Assembly (NCBI GenBank): GCA_033032865.1
Contig: JAWHQI010000329.1
Span: forward strand, 2,232,001-2,296,000
Reading direction: 5' to 3'
Origin: Dactylorhiza incarnata
Lineage: Eukaryota > Streptophyta > Magnoliopsida > Asparagales > Orchidaceae
Length of the DNA: 64,000 bases
Under the pieces are notes generated by a model. It was not told the DNA's origin. It searched no databases and worked only from the letters and a program-made list of their open reading frames with translations. The translations under genes were made by a program, and so were the position numbers. Below, one piece after another: positions 63,541-64,000 of this stretch (positions are counted from its first letter, which is position 1; each line of letters starts with the position of its first letter).

Positions 63541-64000
63541 ATAACGGACTCGGATTCAAACTTCAAATAATTTCGTTAACTTCGTGTGATTGTTACGAAC
63601 ACATCGACACCCTTTGCGCATTGTTTTTGCGAGTACCCGGCATGCTTTGATAAATATATGTATATATATATGAATATATAGGTATATATCTATACTATAG
63701 AGGGAATATAGCATTCTCTGCTAACACCATCAAACAAATCACGACCGTCCAATCCAAGCATAATGATCAAAATCTGGCTGTCCGATCACACGGTGAAATG
63801 ACCGTTTTGCCCCTTGCAGGAACGAAAATAAATGGGCCAAGCTGCGGATCGCGGTTCGGTCAAGCCGGCTGACGGGGGGCAGGCCAGGGCGGGCGGCTCA
63901 CGCGAGTCGGGAGGGGGCGAGCCAGGCGGCCTCAGGCGGGAGCAGGCGGGCTCAAGCGGGCCAGGGAGGGAACAGTCGGGCGGGGTCAAGCTGGATGTTC
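63541..64000. other. Right-end sequence: AT-rich stretch, then GCGGGC-rich simple repeat
   Basis: A (TA)n-rich stretch at 63650-63700, then sequence without features, and from about 63890 an irregular array of CAGGCGGGCTCAAGCGGGCC-type units running past the window edge. No gene seen. Confidence 0.6.

Overview
The window looks like nuclear DNA of a flowering plant. It holds a plant-specific dirigent gene, Ty3/Gypsy elements of the Tat lineage, a SIRE-like Ty1/Copia element, and PIF/Harbinger, hAT and CACTA DNA transposons, and no prokaryotic gene organisation. The species cannot be fixed; a GC-rich intronless dirigent gene and the Tat abundance lean towards a monocot, but this is inference. 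Almost all of the window is transposon sequence, much of it nested.

Layout. (1) 1-12529: a nearly complete, young Tat element (plus strand) with an open gag-pol, a 20-copy 87-bp array and two antisense genes, A and B. It sits in a decayed PIF/Harbinger transposon (12530 to about 16473), which also carries a 1990-bp solo LTR (14241-16230). (2) 16.5-22.5 kb: AT-rich sequence without genes, an LTR fragment with GC-rich arrays, a tRNA-Lys-like relic, a hAT end, a Copia LTR with its gag start, and a minus-strand Tat fragment with a G-run-rich LTR. (3) 22.5-26.5 kb: the only host-like intact gene, a dirigent gene (24185-24757, minus), with a MITE in its 3' flank. (4) 26517-46527: a hAT element swollen to 20 kb. 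Inside its transposase gene is a Gypsy element (26883-45737, TSD AGTAC). That Gypsy holds a CACTA element (30521-33534, TSD GAA) and, in its 3' LTR, a SIRE-like Copia (35171-44851), which in turn holds a Tat LTR fragment. The hAT target is a second copy of the dirigent 3' flank, whose own gene is missing. (5) 47270-50673: a short-LTR Copia (TSD GCTTC) without reverse transcriptase. (6) 50.9-52.5 kb: minus-strand Gypsy LTR pieces. (7) 52914 to about 62765: a second, minus-strand Tat element. It has lost gag and protease, its pol is broken by stops, frameshifts and a solo LTR with TSD CTCCC, yet its plus-strand genes A and B are nearly intact. (8) 62.8-63.5 kb: a 158-bp satellite.

The most interesting system is the antisense pair A/B in the Tat elements. 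Each gene has its own TATA box and three exons. In element 2, gene A splices to an open 484-codon frame. In element 1, gene B splices to an open 584-codon frame. The two elements share intron phases in gene B. The sense strand supplies gag-pol; the antisense unit would supply one protein with the Transposase_28-like domain and one proline-rich/coiled-coil protein. A second theme is short words, often palindromic, that saturate particular elements. One of them, a TGCGAATAG-like word, is shared by unrelated transposons.
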